A stretch of 64,000 bases of DNA from Arctopsyche grandis (GCF_051622035.1 NC_135365.1:3772501-3836500), one strand, 5' to 3'. Shown: positions 1 through 10,799, counted from the stretch's first letter. Numbers and translations are program-made. The notes: generated by a model from the sequence alone, not told the origin.

Positions 1-1560
1 TTTTTAATTCAATTATCTCCTCAACCGCTAACTGAATCAGACAAAATTATTTTTGTATGTAATATAAATTATAAATTTATAAGCTGATATTTTTTAAATA
101 TTTTTATCTGAACCGCAAGTAGTACTTCTACTTAAGAGAATTGAGGTTTTACTCAGAAACCTTTTAATTTATTGAACTGAAAATTCATATCTAAAAGTTT
201 GAATTTAATATCAAGTTATGTATAAAATTTGGTAAGCATTTGTCAACCAGAAGTGGCAGTTTACTCTTTTTAGATTTTTCTTCCACTATTTTTTTCGACC
301 TCTTAAACATGTGTGCTCTTCACGAAAATCAATTTGATGAAAATAAAAAAAAATCACAAAATTTAAAAAACTGGAAGTGGGATTTTTTCGTCTTAGAAAG
401 GTCAAAAATGTTGTTATTAAAAACTATTCTGTCCACACCTCTGAATGTATCGAACTGAAAATTTATATTTGTATTTTTTGTGTACTAACTTAGAACTGAT
501 AAGGTTTTGGTCAGAATTTGTAAACCGGAAGTAGAATTTTTTTTTTAAACAATATTTCGTTATTTTATTTTGACCTTTTAAATTATTTTAATCTTCTTGA
601 TATGTATTGTGTAAAATAATGATAGTGATTTTAAGTGATAAAAAAAAATTGAACCAAATCCGACAGCCGGAAGTAGAACTTTTGTCTTGTGCAAGTTTCC
701 ATACATTTGCGCTCAATTGTATCGAAAATACTATCATAACTATTAGTATTTCATAATGCTGCTGGTATGTGTGAATGTGTCTGTACGGTTAAATATTGAA
801 TTTTGTATTGTGTCCTTTTTATATTCCTCAAAAACATAATTTAAGTCATGGGTTGGTCACATCCAAATTTTTTTTAAAAGTTGACTGGATTTTTTACATA
901 CCTAATCAAGGGATCGAGGTTTTTTATGTTTTTCTCGGAAATTTTTCAACGTTTTTTAAACTGAGATTTCATAACTACATAGAAGGTTAAGTTTAATACC
1001 AAGTTATGTATAAAATTTGGTGAGCACCAGACAATTGGAAGTAACAGTTTATTTTTGCTAGATTTTTCTTCCACTAAAAATTTACCCTTTAAACATGTAT
1101 GCTCTTCGCAAGCAAATTCGAGTATAGTTCTTGTATCAATGTGTTGAATATAAAAAATCATTAAATTTAATTAACCGGAAGTGGGAATTTTCCTCTTAGA
1201 AAACTCAAAAATATTGTGACCACTCGATTTCTTTCATAGCCCTGAATTTATCAAGCTGAAAATTTATATTTGTATTCTAATAACTTAGAGCTGATAAGGT
1301 TTTTAAAACAATATTTCATTATTTTATTTTGACCTTTATTTATAATATTATTTTAATCTTCTCAATATTTAATATATATGTATAATATAACATATAAAGT
1401 GATTTTAAGCAATTAATTTGTTTTGAACAAATTCCAACAACTGTAAGTAGAACTTTTGTCTTGTGCAAGTTTCCCTACATTTGCGCTGAAGTTATATAGA
1501 AAATGCTCTCAAATACATAGAAAAAGTCGTGGGTTGATGTCATTCGAATTTTTTTACACG
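1..1560. repeat. Satellite-like array of ~140-bp monomers (GGAAGT family)
   Basis: A short core resembling AACCGGAAGTNG recurs near 113, 247, 371, 525, 668, 1035, 1174 and 1440, mostly 125-155 bp apart. A larger period of about 780 bp is also visible: the stretch around 241 returns near 1025 and the stretch around 666 near 1446. No coding frame is preserved. Related pieces occur at 8990-9180 and 29060-29640. The parent repeat is not recognised. Confidence 0.6.
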
Positions 1561-1645
1561 AAACTATTATAAAACTTGTTTTAAAAAAAAACTATTTTTT
1601 TACTAATGTTTTTAATATGTAAACATTTATGAATGTAAAACCATT

Positions 1646-1861
1646 TCAATAGCATTGTAAAGTCGATCTTAAGTTTCCAAGATCGTTATTAATACCCTCA
1701 TCTGCCACTAATTTACATGTATCATCAGCAAATTGAAATATTTCACAATTTACGATTAAATTAGTAAGGTTGTTCACATATGTATGTATGTACATATATA
1801 CATAGATCAGGTAATGTAAGGGTCCAAGCATTGAGCCCTGTGATGTACCTATAATAGTCAT
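1646..1861 (-). mobile_element. Non-LTR retrotransposon (LINE) reverse transcriptase remnant
   Basis: On the minus strand a short open stretch contains QGSMLGPL, followed about 35 residues later by FQFADDT. These match reverse transcriptase motifs of jockey/CR1-like LINEs: the QGSxLGPLLF block and the F-A-D-D catalytic block. The spacing between motifs is normal for the family, although the start of the segment has been replaced by TATG/TACA microsatellite. It is only 71 codons and lacks the rest of ORF2, so it is a dead fragment. Confidence 0.7.
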
Positions 1862-1888
1862 TTAAGACATTTTATAGCGAAAAGCCTT

Positions 1889-2335
1889 ATGATGGAAGTT
1901 GAAAACGACAATTTTCCAATTTTATCTTCTGTTAGTAATTTCATAGATAATATGACAGATACAACTTCAAACTTAAAATTAAAACCTAAAATAATAGATT
2001 TTCTTAAATCTCTGAATCTGGAACTTGATAAAGAGTTGAGCTTTTTTAAAACTGTTTCTTTTGTATCTTCCCCTTTTATTATGACAAATGAAAATTTCAG
2101 AGTACTACAAAATATATTAACATCATTTTCAGTACTAAGATTAATTAACTGGGCTAAAGTAAAATATGCATTATTAGAAATTCGTCATGATCAAGTACTT
2201 GAAAACCATTTTAATAATATTTTGTTTCAAAAATTTTGGACGGAAATATACGTTAACAATGAAACAAAAAAATATAAAGATTTGACAACAATTTATTATT
2301 ATTGTCTATTTTACTTTTACTTATTTATTAATTAA
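1889..2335 (+). CDS. Hypothetical open frame of 148 codons, unrecognised
   Basis: The frame opens with two adjacent ATGs and encodes a protein rich in Leu, Phe, Asn and Lys, with no motif I recognise. The first ~115 residues have mixed, protein-like composition. The last ~25 become low-complexity (Tyr/Phe/Leu) and run into a TTAA repeat before the stop, so if real, the coding part probably ends earlier, for example at a splice donor. No signal peptide is evident and no second copy exists in the window. It could be a lone exon or a chance frame. Confidence 0.25.
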   Translation: MMEVENDNFPILSSVSNFIDNMTDTTSNLKLKPKIIDFLKSLNLELDKELSFFKTVSFVSSPFIMTNENFRVLQNILTSFSVLRLINWAKVKYALLEIRHDQVLENHFNNILFQKFWTEIYVNNETKKYKDLTTIYYYCLFYFYLFIN

Positions 2336-3330
2336 TTAATTAAATAAATTATTTCGGTCTATTTTTCTAGCGGAAACATTGGCATCGAACAGAATATATA
2401 GAATTGTTTAAATTTGTTCTTATACGTATTACATACATTTGTACGTCATTTTGTTGGAAGCGGTTTGGCTTCAGCACACATGTATGTATGTCGAATCGAA
2501 ACGACTATTATAGTACGGCGAGCGTTATCTCCGACAGACAGACACATAGGCACAAACGGAATATCGATATTATACATATGATATATATGTACCTATATAT
2601 GATATGATTATGCGGAGCTCGATTTAATAGGAATAAAAATATTTTCTTTTATATTTATGTATTTTTTTCGATCTACATTTTCTCTTTTGTTGTTTTTTTT
2701 CTTTATGTGTGCCATTATATTTAGAAAAAAAATAAAATGAAAACAGTTCCCCATTCCCACCCTAATTAGAAATAATGTGTATGAATAAATATATATTTTC
2801 TATTATTAGAATAAGTGTATAAAGCACATAATATTCGATGGTCATTTTATTCAAAAATGTATACATATTGCAGATAATTGAATTTCATCTCGCCAACCAC
2901 ATCCCGCCAGAATCCCTTAAATGATTTCATAAATAATCCAAAGGTATGTATGATATTATTTTTATAATCAGTTATTTTATTTCTATTCCCAGCTTCCCAT
3001 ACATATGTATGTACATATATGTAATGTTCACCAAACTTCACTAAATGACAAAATAATGTGAAATATAATTTAGCCTGATCTGTTGATTTTTGTCATATAA
3101 ACGATGTCAGATATTATTGTGAGGAAAATTTTCCATTTTAGATAAAATAAAATGAAGTGTTTTGGCCATTTTAATTTAATCCGTTATTTTCAATCTCTCT
3201 TACTGTTAACAGCCTATTAGTAAAAAATATTTAGTAAAAAATCACATAATTTTTAAAATTTGAAATTTGTATATGATATATTTTAAAAATAAACACATGA
3301 TGTATTATAATCGAGAACGCTTCTAAAGTC
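2336..3330. other. AT-rich intergenic DNA
   Basis: Short TATG/TACA microsatellite runs and A/T tracts. I see no convincing gene or complete element here. Confidence 0.5.
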
Positions 3331-3334
3331 AACT

Positions 3335-3370
3335 TCTTTTTAAAAATTAAACTCTTTAAATTTTTCAGCA
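3335..3370 (+). promoter_or_regulatory. Candidate core promoter / start site of the first NB-ARC-ankyrin gene
   Basis: An A/T-rich TATA-like stretch (about 3335-3350) lies ~25 bases before TTTCAGCA (3364-3370), which resembles the arthropod initiator TCAGT. The same arrangement precedes the second family member at 24042-24047, and the following bases (TCNAAACGAA) are also shared. The alternative is that TTTTTCAG is a 3' splice site of a longer 5' UTR. Confidence 0.4.
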
Positions 3371-3444
3371 GTCCAAACGAAGAGAGTTTCTGACATCTTC
3401 AGTCTTCATAATATTCATGACTCCTTGTCAACTATAAATATTTG

Positions 3445-3541
3445 GTAGGTATTCTTTATAAGTTCATATTATTAATATTTAAAGGAATATTGATGTACTT
3501 AAAGGCAATAAATTAAGCTTGGATTTTTCTTTCCATTTCAG
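3445..3541 (+). other. 5'-UTR intron of the first NB-ARC-ankyrin gene
   Basis: GTAGGT donor at 3445 and a TTTCCATTTCAG acceptor ending at 3541 give a 97-bp intron about 107 bases before the start codon. The paralogue has an 89-bp intron at the matching place (24136-24224), and the exon sequence just after both acceptors is similar. Conservation of splice signals in non-coding sequence supports real transcription and splicing. Confidence 0.6.
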
Positions 3542-3648
3542 CGATACTCAAAAATTCAGACATCGTTTAAAAATACCCGTAATTCCCGATATAATCAGAA
3601 TAAATTTATGAATTTTTAATCTCCACTTGATTTTCTCCAAAAAAAAAT

Positions 3649-6600
3649 ATGGCATCTGGTAGCAACATTGTTCCCGAAAAATGTTCAGAATATCTATTTC
3701 CGCTGTCCATGGAAATGTCACTAGACGAAAGATTATCGAATTTTGTTAAATATTTTGTAATCGAACTGGAATCAACGTTGCAGTTTCATTTTGATATTTT
3801 AGAGGGTATTAATTCCACAGAGGGAAAAATTCCACAATCCCTTAGTAGTGAAATGGGACTTAAAGAAATAGAAAAAGTGGTTAAACCTTTTCAAATCCCC
3901 CTGCTAAAGCCAATTGAGGTTATTGAGAAAAACATATCTTTCGAGTATTACCGAATAGTCTACAGCTTCCAAGAATCAAAAGAAAGAGGAAGGCAACTGT
4001 TTGTGGACATCGCCATTGACGTCTTTGCAAGTTTCGAATTTCAATTTGCCGGCATCACTTCTAAGAGAGGAGATAAAAAGGCGATTCAAAGAGTGGCGAG
4101 GGATGCAGCACAACGATTCTTAAACGCATTCAAAAGTAAAGAAGAGTCTAATAGAGAGAGAATATTAAATAAATTTGAAAAACTAAGGATTCCATTAAAA
4201 AAAAAAAAAAAACCTAAATTACCTGTTGCAAAATTCGGCTACGAAATGAACGCTCTAAATGTAGTAAATGGGAAATATTTCAATTCCAAATTCATTCCTG
4301 ATAAAATTTGGAAACCTGGTTTTGACATTTCATTCAAATGTAGAAAACTTCACGTAGAATGTAAGAACGAAGTAATTCACGATTGGAATACATCAGATCT
4401 TTTCGTAAAAGCTGGTATCGCAAAAAAAAAAAAAGATTCGGATGAATATGATCTGTATATCACGAAAGAATCAAATTGCGAAAAATACGGCTTTCGGCTT
4501 CCTTTGCCTGGTGAAAATTTAAAAAAGTACATTCCTTATAATTTAATTACAAAAACTTGCATGCATCCACAGATTTTAAAAAGTAGAGACTTCTATGAAT
4601 CAAAACGAGAGATATTATTAAAATTAATTAATGACAATGGCGAAATTTCACTCAATTGCAGATGTTTGGATTTGGTGGAAGAAATGAGGATTGAAATTGC
4701 CCAAATTAAAAATAAACTTCAAGAAAATCAAGATACAAGTTTGAAGGACATTTATAGTGATATTCAGACCAAGAATTATAATGATATTCAGAAAGAAATC
4801 ATAGAAATAAAGAGACGCAGTGAGTCAATAATAACTAATTTCGAAAAACCATTTGAACAAGACAATGAACGATTTTTATTCCGCGTGAGGAATCCTACCA
4901 CATCATTTGAGGGAAGAAAAAATGAATTGAAAGAATTACACGAAGCTCTTATCAAGGAAACAAAGGGTGTGATTTCAAAAACAGTCTCAATCGTTGGTCT
5001 GGGTGGGATTGGGAAGACCGAATTAGCCAATCAATACATGGAAAAATACAAGGAATTTTATAATAATATTGTATTCATCAATGCGGAAAATAGTGAGACT
5101 GTACTGGAATCGTTTAAGACGCTGGCGGCTGAAATTGGAATGAAGTTGATCTCAAATGACGTAAAAGAACAAGACATAGCCGATGTTGTAAAAGATATTT
5201 ACAGAAATCTAATCAAACGTGGAAATACAATTGTGGTTTTTGATAATGTTGAAAAATACAAGCAAATAAAAAATTTTATTTTCGAAAACAATTCCAAATA
5301 CAATAATCACGTATGCACGTTGATCACGTCCAGATGTAAATTGTGGGACGTAGGAGATATGGGCGAGATTAAAGTGATTGAGTTGAATTTATTCACAGAA
5401 GATGAAGCTATGAAGTATTTAATAAAACTTTTAATAAACGAAGATGAAGATGATCTGAAATCATTGATATCTTTATTGCAAAGCCTTCCGTTGGGGCTCA
5501 AACAAGCTGTCGGGTGTATTAAACAGCAAAATCAAAAAGTTAGCATTAGAAAAAATTGCGAACCCTTTAAAGTTAAAAATTACATTAATTTGTATAAAGG
5601 AAAATGTGAAGATGTACTACGGAAGGGACTTGGTGAAGTTGACGATTTGTATGAACAAACAATAGCGACTACATGGAGAATTACGATGCAAAAAATTGAA
5701 GAGAGTGGCGAATGTGGTATATTGGCTTTTTCGGTATTAAAAATCATTGCATATCTAGCTCCCGAAGATATTGATATTGATGAGATATTTTTAAAACCAG
5801 AAGAAGATAATGAGAAACTATATGAAGCTGTTGAATTACTCCATAATTACAGTATGATAAACATTGAAAAAGGGATAGTAAATGTGCATCGACTGGTTCA
5901 GAAAGCTATTCAAATATATTTAATCGAGACGAATGAAAATGAAAATATTCTGTGTGAAGCTTTAGAGCTGTTAAAATGTTGTTATTTTAAAGAGCATATC
6001 ATGAGTGTATGGGAACATTCTTCTGATTACAAGGAAATTGTCGTAAATAATTATAATGATTCCAAGTATGGTTCATCGGAATTGTCTATTATTGATCTAT
6101 TTATAGCCTATTGTAATGATACGACTGCGATCAAAAAATTATTAAAACACCTTTTTTGTAATTACAATGCTTTAATGCACCTTGCCTGTAGTTACGGCAA
6201 TTATGAAATGTTTATTTTTTTTATTGAAGAAGGTGCTGATTTCGATTATAAAAATAGTTGGAATAAAACATCGTTACACTGGGCTGCAAAGGGGGGTAAT
6301 GTTAAAATTCTGAAATGGCTTATCAATAATGGTTTGGATGTGAATTTGACTGACAAAGACGGTGACACACCACTATTCATTGCTGCATCGAACGATAATC
6401 CTGAAACATTTAAGTATTTGATGACATCACATGCCAATCCAAATGCAAGAAACGCAAGAGAAGAATCAGTACTTCACCATCTCGCAAGAAATGATGCTGT
6501 GGAGGGATTCGAATCGCTTCTGAGGGCGATAGTGGATCTAACAAATATTCAAGATATATATGGTCGCTCGCCATTACATTGGGCTGTAATATATGACAGT

Positions 6601-7383
6601 GTGAGGATTCTAAATTTGCTAGTTGATAAAGGTCTTGATGTCAATATGTCTGACAAAAATGGTGACACACCATTCCTTTGTGCTGCTGAATACAATAGAA
6701 CTGAAGCATTTAAACTTTTTTTGAAATCGGGAGCACATCTTAATGCGAAAAACTCAAGAGGAGAAACAGTACTCAACCATCTCATACGAAATGCTGCTGT
6801 TGAAGAATTTGAATTGACTCTGAATCAGGGAGCCGATCCCGCAACTCTAGATAAATATAATCGCTCACTATTACACCATGCTGCAATATATGGCGAAATT
6901 AGTATTCTGCGAATTCTAATCAATAAAAATCTTGATGTAAATATGACAGACAAAGAAGGTGACACACCACTCCACTATGCTGCTAAGTATAATGAAATTG
7001 AAGCAATAAAGCTTTTGTTGAGTTCGGGAGCACGTCCAAACAGAACAAATGCAAATGGTGAAACAGTGCTATATGCTGTCGTATTAAATGATGCTTTGGA
7101 TACATTTGAATTGCTTCTGAGAAATGGGGCTAATTTCAATGTTCGAGATAAATATGATCGCTCGCTATTACACTATGCTGCAATGTATGGAAAGCTTAGA
7201 ACTCTGCAAATACTAATCGATAAAAAGCTTGATGTAAATATGACTGACGAAGAAGGTAACACACCACTCCACTATGCTGTTAAGTATAATATAATTGAAG
7301 CAAGAGAGCTTTTGTTGAAATCAGGGGAATTCCCGAATACAACCAACTCAAAAAGAGAACAAGTATTCCACCATTTCGCATAA
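3649..7383 (+). CDS. NB-ARC (STAND) ATPase with C-terminal ankyrin repeats, NLR-like, C-terminally truncated
   Basis: A 1244-residue protein from one uninterrupted exon. Order of parts: an unrecognised, largely helical N-terminal domain (about 1-165); a Cys/His segment (about 215-320) with C-x3-H-x2-C and later T-C-M-H-P; a coiled linker; NB-ARC with P-loop VGLGGIGKTEL (about 448-458), Walker B IVVFDNVE (about 528-535), sensor TLITSR (about 555-560), SLPLGLKQAVG (about 612-622) and an MHD-position VHRLVQ (about 746); then ankyrin repeats from about 840 to the end. NB-ARC proteins are nucleotide-driven switches and ankyrins usually bind protein partners, so a sensor or signalling role is inferred. 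The start follows a shared 5'-UTR intron and aligns with the paralogue at 24322. The stop lies within a repeat that continues as decayed sequence to 7766, so the gene is a shortened allele or an early pseudogene. No transmembrane segment or signal peptide is seen; a cytoplasmic location is inferred. Confidence 0.85.
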   Translation: MASGSNIVPEKCSEYLFPLSMEMSLDERLSNFVKYFVIELESTLQFHFDILEGINSTEGKIPQSLSSEMGLKEIEKVVKPFQIPLLKPIEVIEKNISFEYYRIVYSFQESKERGRQLFVDIAIDVFASFEFQFAGITSKRGDKKAIQRVARDAAQRFLNAFKSKEESNRERILNKFEKLRIPLKKKKKPKLPVAKFGYEMNALNVVNGKYFNSKFIPDKIWKPGFDISFKCRKLHVECKNEVIHDWNTSDLFVKAGIAKKKKDSDEYDLYITKESNCEKYGFRLPLPGENLKKYIPYNLITKTCMHPQILKSRDFYESKREILLKLINDNGEISLNCRCLDLVEEMRIEIAQIKNKLQENQDTSLKDIYSDIQTKNYNDIQKEIIEIKRRSESIITNFEKPFEQDNERFLFRVRNPTTSFEGRKNELKELHEALIKETKGVISKTVSIVGLGGIGKTELANQYMEKYKEFYNNIVFINAENSETVLESFKTLAAEIGMKLISNDVKEQDIADVVKDIYRNLIKRGNTIVVFDNVEKYKQIKNFIFENNSKYNNHVCTLITSRCKLWDVGDMGEIKVIELNLFTEDEAMKYLIKLLINEDEDDLKSLISLLQSLPLGLKQAVGCIKQQNQKVSIRKNCEPFKVKNYINLYKGKCEDVLRKGLGEVDDLYEQTIATTWRITMQKIEESGECGILAFSVLKIIAYLAPEDIDIDEIFLKPEEDNEKLYEAVELLHNYSMINIEKGIVNVHRLVQKAIQIYLIETNENENILCEALELLKCCYFKEHIMSVWEHSSDYKEIVVNNYNDSKYGSSELSIIDLFIAYCNDTTAIKKLLKHLFCNYNALMHLACSYGNYEMFIFFIEEGADFDYKNSWNKTSLHWAAKGGNVKILKWLINNGLDVNLTDKDGDTPLFIAASNDNPETFKYLMTSHANPNARNAREESVLHHLARNDAVEGFESLLRAIVDLTNIQDIYGRSPLHWAVIYDSVRILNLLVDKGLDVNMSDKNGDTPFLCAAEYNRTEAFKLFLKSGAHLNAKNSRGETVLNHLIRNAAVEEFELTLNQGADPATLDKYNRSLLHHAAIYGEISILRILINKNLDVNMTDKEGDTPLHYAAKYNEIEAIKLLLSSGARPNRTNANGETVLYAVVLNDALDTFELLLRNGANFNVRDKYDRSLLHYAAMYGKLRTLQILIDKKLDVNMTDEEGNTPLHYAVKYNIIEARELLLKSGEFPNTTNSKREQVFHHFA

Positions 7384-7766
7384 AATGATGGTATGAAGGA
7401 ATTCAATAATTGCTTCTGAATGAGGGAGCCGATCCTTAAATACGAGATAAACGTGATCGCTTACCATAACGTTATGATGCAGTGAGTGGTAGTGTTTATA
7501 TTTTGGAACTGCTTATTTATAAAGGTCTAGATGTAAAAATGATTGATAAAGACGGTAAAACACCATTTCAATTGGCCGTCTCTTCTGCTAAATTTGAGGC
7601 AGTAAAATTTCTACTTAAGAACAATACCAATCCAAAAATTGACTCTTCACAAAGATATACTTTTATAGATATAGCCGCTTATGGATTTGACCTCAATATC
7701 TTTAAATTTTTCATAATATTGAGCTTCCTTGAACATCCTTATATCTTTCTAAATATCCATTTATAA
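7384..7766 (+). pseudogene. Decayed ankyrin continuation of the first NB-ARC gene
   Basis: Directly after the TAA at 7381-7383 the sequence still matches the family's ankyrin repeats, but with further stops and a frame change. The clearest part (7482-7690) reads as two ankyrin units with LDVKMIDKDGKTPF. It resembles the unit order of the fragment at 19428-19600. A poly(A) signal AATAAA sits at 7767-7772 and could now end the shortened transcript. Confidence 0.75.
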
Positions 7767-7772
7767 AATAAA

Positions 7773-8229
7773 GTTAAAAATCGTTCAGAGTATTTAACAA
7801 TGATAAATAGTGAATGTGCAAGTGTTAATAATGGAAACTGACTTTGGTTTTGAAACATATAAAAAAAATGCAGACCTACATATGCAAGTTTATACATACG
7901 TAGATTGTTTTGTTCAAAAAAAAAGCGAATCGTAAGTAAAAAATCATTTTGAAAATGGAGTGCTAATTAATTGAACTTTAATTTTGAGCGTATTCACTTT
8001 TTGTTGAGTGAACATTATTATAAAAATAATTGAATGTAATAATGTGCACGAAAAACAAATTATCCAACTTTAGTTTAACATTAAATTAATTTAATGTATC
8101 ATTTTTAATTTTAAAATTTGTTTATTTTTTTCTTGATTTGTTAACAATTTTTAAAATGTTTTTTATCTTTTTTTTTATTATTTATGTATTCTTTCTTTTC
8201 ACCTGAATTATTATTTTTTTGTTAAAATG
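7773..8229. other. AT-rich non-coding DNA between ankyrin pieces
   Basis: No gene or clear repeat seen apart from A/T runs. Confidence 0.4.
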
Positions 8230-8312
8230 TTTGGCCATACTGTCGTTTTGGGCAACTGTAAAGATACTGTGGCAAAAAAATCTTTTAAAATAAAATAAAA
8301 TAAATTATTCCA
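8230..8312 (+). mobile_element. 3' tail of a LINE ending in TAAAA repeats
   Basis: A GGGCAAC...CTGTGG segment followed by a run of AAAATAAAATAAAAT. It matches the end of the better preserved LINE fragment at 32855-32915. Only the tail is present, as expected of a 5'-truncated insertion. Confidence 0.5.
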
Positions 8313-8639
8313 ACATTTAACAAATATATTGCACAAGGGAAAATTATTATCAATGCAATAAATTTTTTTACACTATAAAATCACTAAATTAAAGTATCGT
8401 CAGTATTTCTTTTTCCCATGTCTGTATTTTTTTTCTACTAAAATTATTTTTTGTGATATATTATTTATACCTTGCTCATTTTTATTTGTTAAAAAAGGAC
8501 CGAAAATGTTACTTACCAGAAAATAAATTCTAAATATTGCAATCAAACATTTTTCTTGTGATTTTATTATTTATTCAATCCTTTATTTATTTAATAAAAT
8601 ACCTCATTTAATTTCAGTCCATAATCAACGTTCCCTCTA

Positions 8640-9180
8640 ATTTTTACTTTATCTATGTATGTACGTAGTAACAATAGATGAAGTTTTGTGATCATGCGAA
8701 AATTCGAACTCGAGATTTTGACTGATTCGAACTCAGAATCGATTACTGATCACGTTTTTATGATCTAGAAAAAATGTGTGTTTGTCTGTGTGTCTGTGTG
8801 TGTCTGTGTATTTTTTGAACACCGTTAGTCCTATCGAACTGAAACTTAGTATCGGTTACTGAAATTGTTATCGACACGACGTAAATTTTTTTCAAATTCT
8901 TAAGTTGACTTCCAGTTATAGGTGTCAGTTATAGGTGTCAGGTACCTCCCCTTATAGGTGTCCTCTTTTTTTTAAGTTTTCGAATTCAATTTTCTACCAA
9001 ACTACTAACTGAATCGGACTGAATTTTTTTTACATGTATGTACTAGAAATAATAATTTTTATAATTTTATATTTTTTAAATATTTTTATCTGAACCGGAA
9101 GTAGTACTTTTTAGTTACTCTAGAGAATCGAGGTTTTTTTTATGTTTTTCTCAAAAGCCTTTTGGTTTATTTTTTTATTG
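8640..9180. repeat. GT-rich tract plus a piece of the GGAAGT repeat family
   Basis: A TGTGTCTG-type tract at 8771-8815 is followed by sequence that, from about 8990, parallels positions 1-170 (including the GAACCGGAAGTAGTAC core). The block starting with ACGTAGTAACAATAGA at about 8664 also recurs near 15400 and in the 18.1 and 19.0 kb inverted repeat. Non-coding. Confidence 0.5.
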
Positions 9181-9689
9181 TTTGTGCGGATAATCATCGC
9201 ATCTGAACAGTAAATTTTAGAAGAAAAAAATTGTGGAAATAAATACCATACCTACATACTCACTTACTTTGCATTGATAAATGGATTCGCCATATTTTCA
9301 TGCAGCAAAATAAAAACACTTCAGTCAACCAATTTTTTGCATAATTTCAAAAACAGCACTTATTCATTTGTCTCATCGAAAATACGAGGTAAAAACTTAT
9401 GAACTATTTTTTGAAAAATGCTACAATACCCACATTTAACACACATAACATTCAGTTAATTAGTTAATCCATAAGAAAAATTACCGTAAGCCGGTTTCCA
9501 TTATGTTTTGGTTTTTTGGAACCCCTTCCACATACATACATACATACATACTATGAACATATATGCAAATGATTTTTATTTAGAAAATGTCACGTGGATA
9601 CATATTTATGTATGCATATCCTTTCCTTTCCATCATTTCAAAAGATGCAAGAACAATATCAATTTCTTAACTTGTTTTCCTCCTTTATT

Positions 9690-10038
9690 AGTTGGAAAAA
9701 TATAGAGTGAAAAAAGAAAAAGTTATAGGCGTTTGAACAATTAAAATCTGACACCGTGAGATGGTGACGAAAAGGGATATAAAATAAGAAGAGGCTTAAA
9801 CGAACAAACTGGACGTACAGTCTGAACGATCTATTCGGACAATGCAGTATTATCAAACGTGTCTATTACGATTTTTTTTCACCATCGTAATGGTGGACGT
9901 CGTTTCCACTTTTTTCATTTTCACGTTTGTTCATATTTATGAACAAACCGAGCACAATGGCAATGTATGAAAACGATCGGATAAGAACCCAAACTTCATC
10001 ACACGACAAAATCATTTCTGAACTAAGAAGAGGTTTGT
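9690..10038 (-). mobile_element. Non-autonomous transposon piece (TTATCCGATCGTTTTC family)
   Basis: Shares, in reverse orientation, the block containing the GATCGGATAAGA and CACCATCGTAATGGTGGA segments with copies near 18830-18960, 30000-30130 and 57100-57407. The 57.1 kb copy shows terminal inverted repeats ACATACCTC/GAGGTATGT. This copy ends directly against the ankyrin remnant at 10040, so it marks the break in the first NB-ARC locus. Confidence 0.5.
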
Positions 10039-10039
10039 A

Positions 10040-10365
10040 ATAAAAAAAAGCTGGAACATGGCACCGATCCCCGCAACTTGGATAAAGCAGGACACTCGTT
10101 ACTGCACCTGGCCGCCGTGCACTTTCGATACCAGGCTGTTAATTATATTATCAGAAACGCAGAGGGCATTGACGTGAATGGCCGAGATGTCAAGGGCAAA
10201 ACCCCTCTGCATTTGGCAACCAAGTGTGGAAAAGTCTCCATCGTTGGTCTTCTCGTCCGAAACGGGGGCGACCTAGCGCCACGAGCAAAAGCGGAAATAA
10301 GACTTGGCAACTAAATTTAACCGTGCCAAGATCATGGACTTCTTAAATTTAGGCCTTAAAATTGA
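10040..10365 (+). pseudogene. 3'-end ankyrin fragment of the NB-ARC-ankyrin family
   Basis: Encodes the last ankyrin repeats of the family (reading through DKAGHSLLHLAAVHFRYQ and DVKGKTPLHLATKCG) and closely matches the 3' end of the gene at 24322 (about 28425-28715). A frame break near 10290 destroys the last 20 or so codons. No start or promoter belongs to it. It most likely represents the original 3' end of the first gene, separated from 7766 by ~2.3 kb of repeat DNA. Confidence 0.8.
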
Positions 10366-10399
10366 TTGATATATTTTTAACTGTGTGTTTTGTTTTCTT

Positions 10400-10475
10400 A
10401 TTATTGGTCTAATCGTCCCGAATGAAGGCAGCACTAACCCCATGGGCAAAAGTGGAAACACGCTTCGAATTTAAT
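10400..10475 (+). pseudogene. Short duplicate of the last ankyrin repeat
   Basis: A ~70-base echo of the terminal repeat (LIVPNEGSTNPMGKSGNTL-like reading). A similar echo lies behind the second gene at 28835-28915, followed in both places by related A/T-rich sequence with TATGTTTNATTTTATT. The shared tail shows the two loci derive from one duplicated unit. Confidence 0.55.
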
Positions 10476-10599
10476 TGTTTTAGTAAATATTTGTATGTTT
10501 TATTTTATTTGCATATTTTAATTCTTTGATATTTTGTTGTTTGTAATTATTTATAGAAAATTTCATTTTTATATTCCATAAATTATCGATCAACTTCTT

Positions 10600-10792
10600 A
10601 ATTCAGTCGTGTCAAAGTCGTGGACTTCTTCGATTCGTTCTTGTGAGGTGATTTGAATACGTCATTTTGATGTACATATTTTTATATTACTTTCAATCAA
10701 ATGGATAAATATGATTTTAACGATTTTTTTTCTTTTTATTTGATTACAGCCACTCGATAATCTCAGCGTTGAAATTTCTTCACCATTCTAAT
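10600..10792 (+). pseudogene. Terminal splice unit of the NB-ARC-ankyrin family (donor, intron, last exon)
   Basis: Begins with GTCAAAGTCGTGGACTTCTT (end of the last ankyrin exon), then a GTGATTTGAATACGTC donor region and a TTTGATTACAG acceptor at about 10750, followed by CCACTCGATAATCTCAGCG. The same intron and last exon occur at 20380-20501 and 22078-22160, where they encode a short tail reading about LDNLN-EISAPN. This tail is absent from the gene at 24322, which stops just before the donor. Confidence 0.6.
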
Positions 10793-10799
10793 TCTACAT

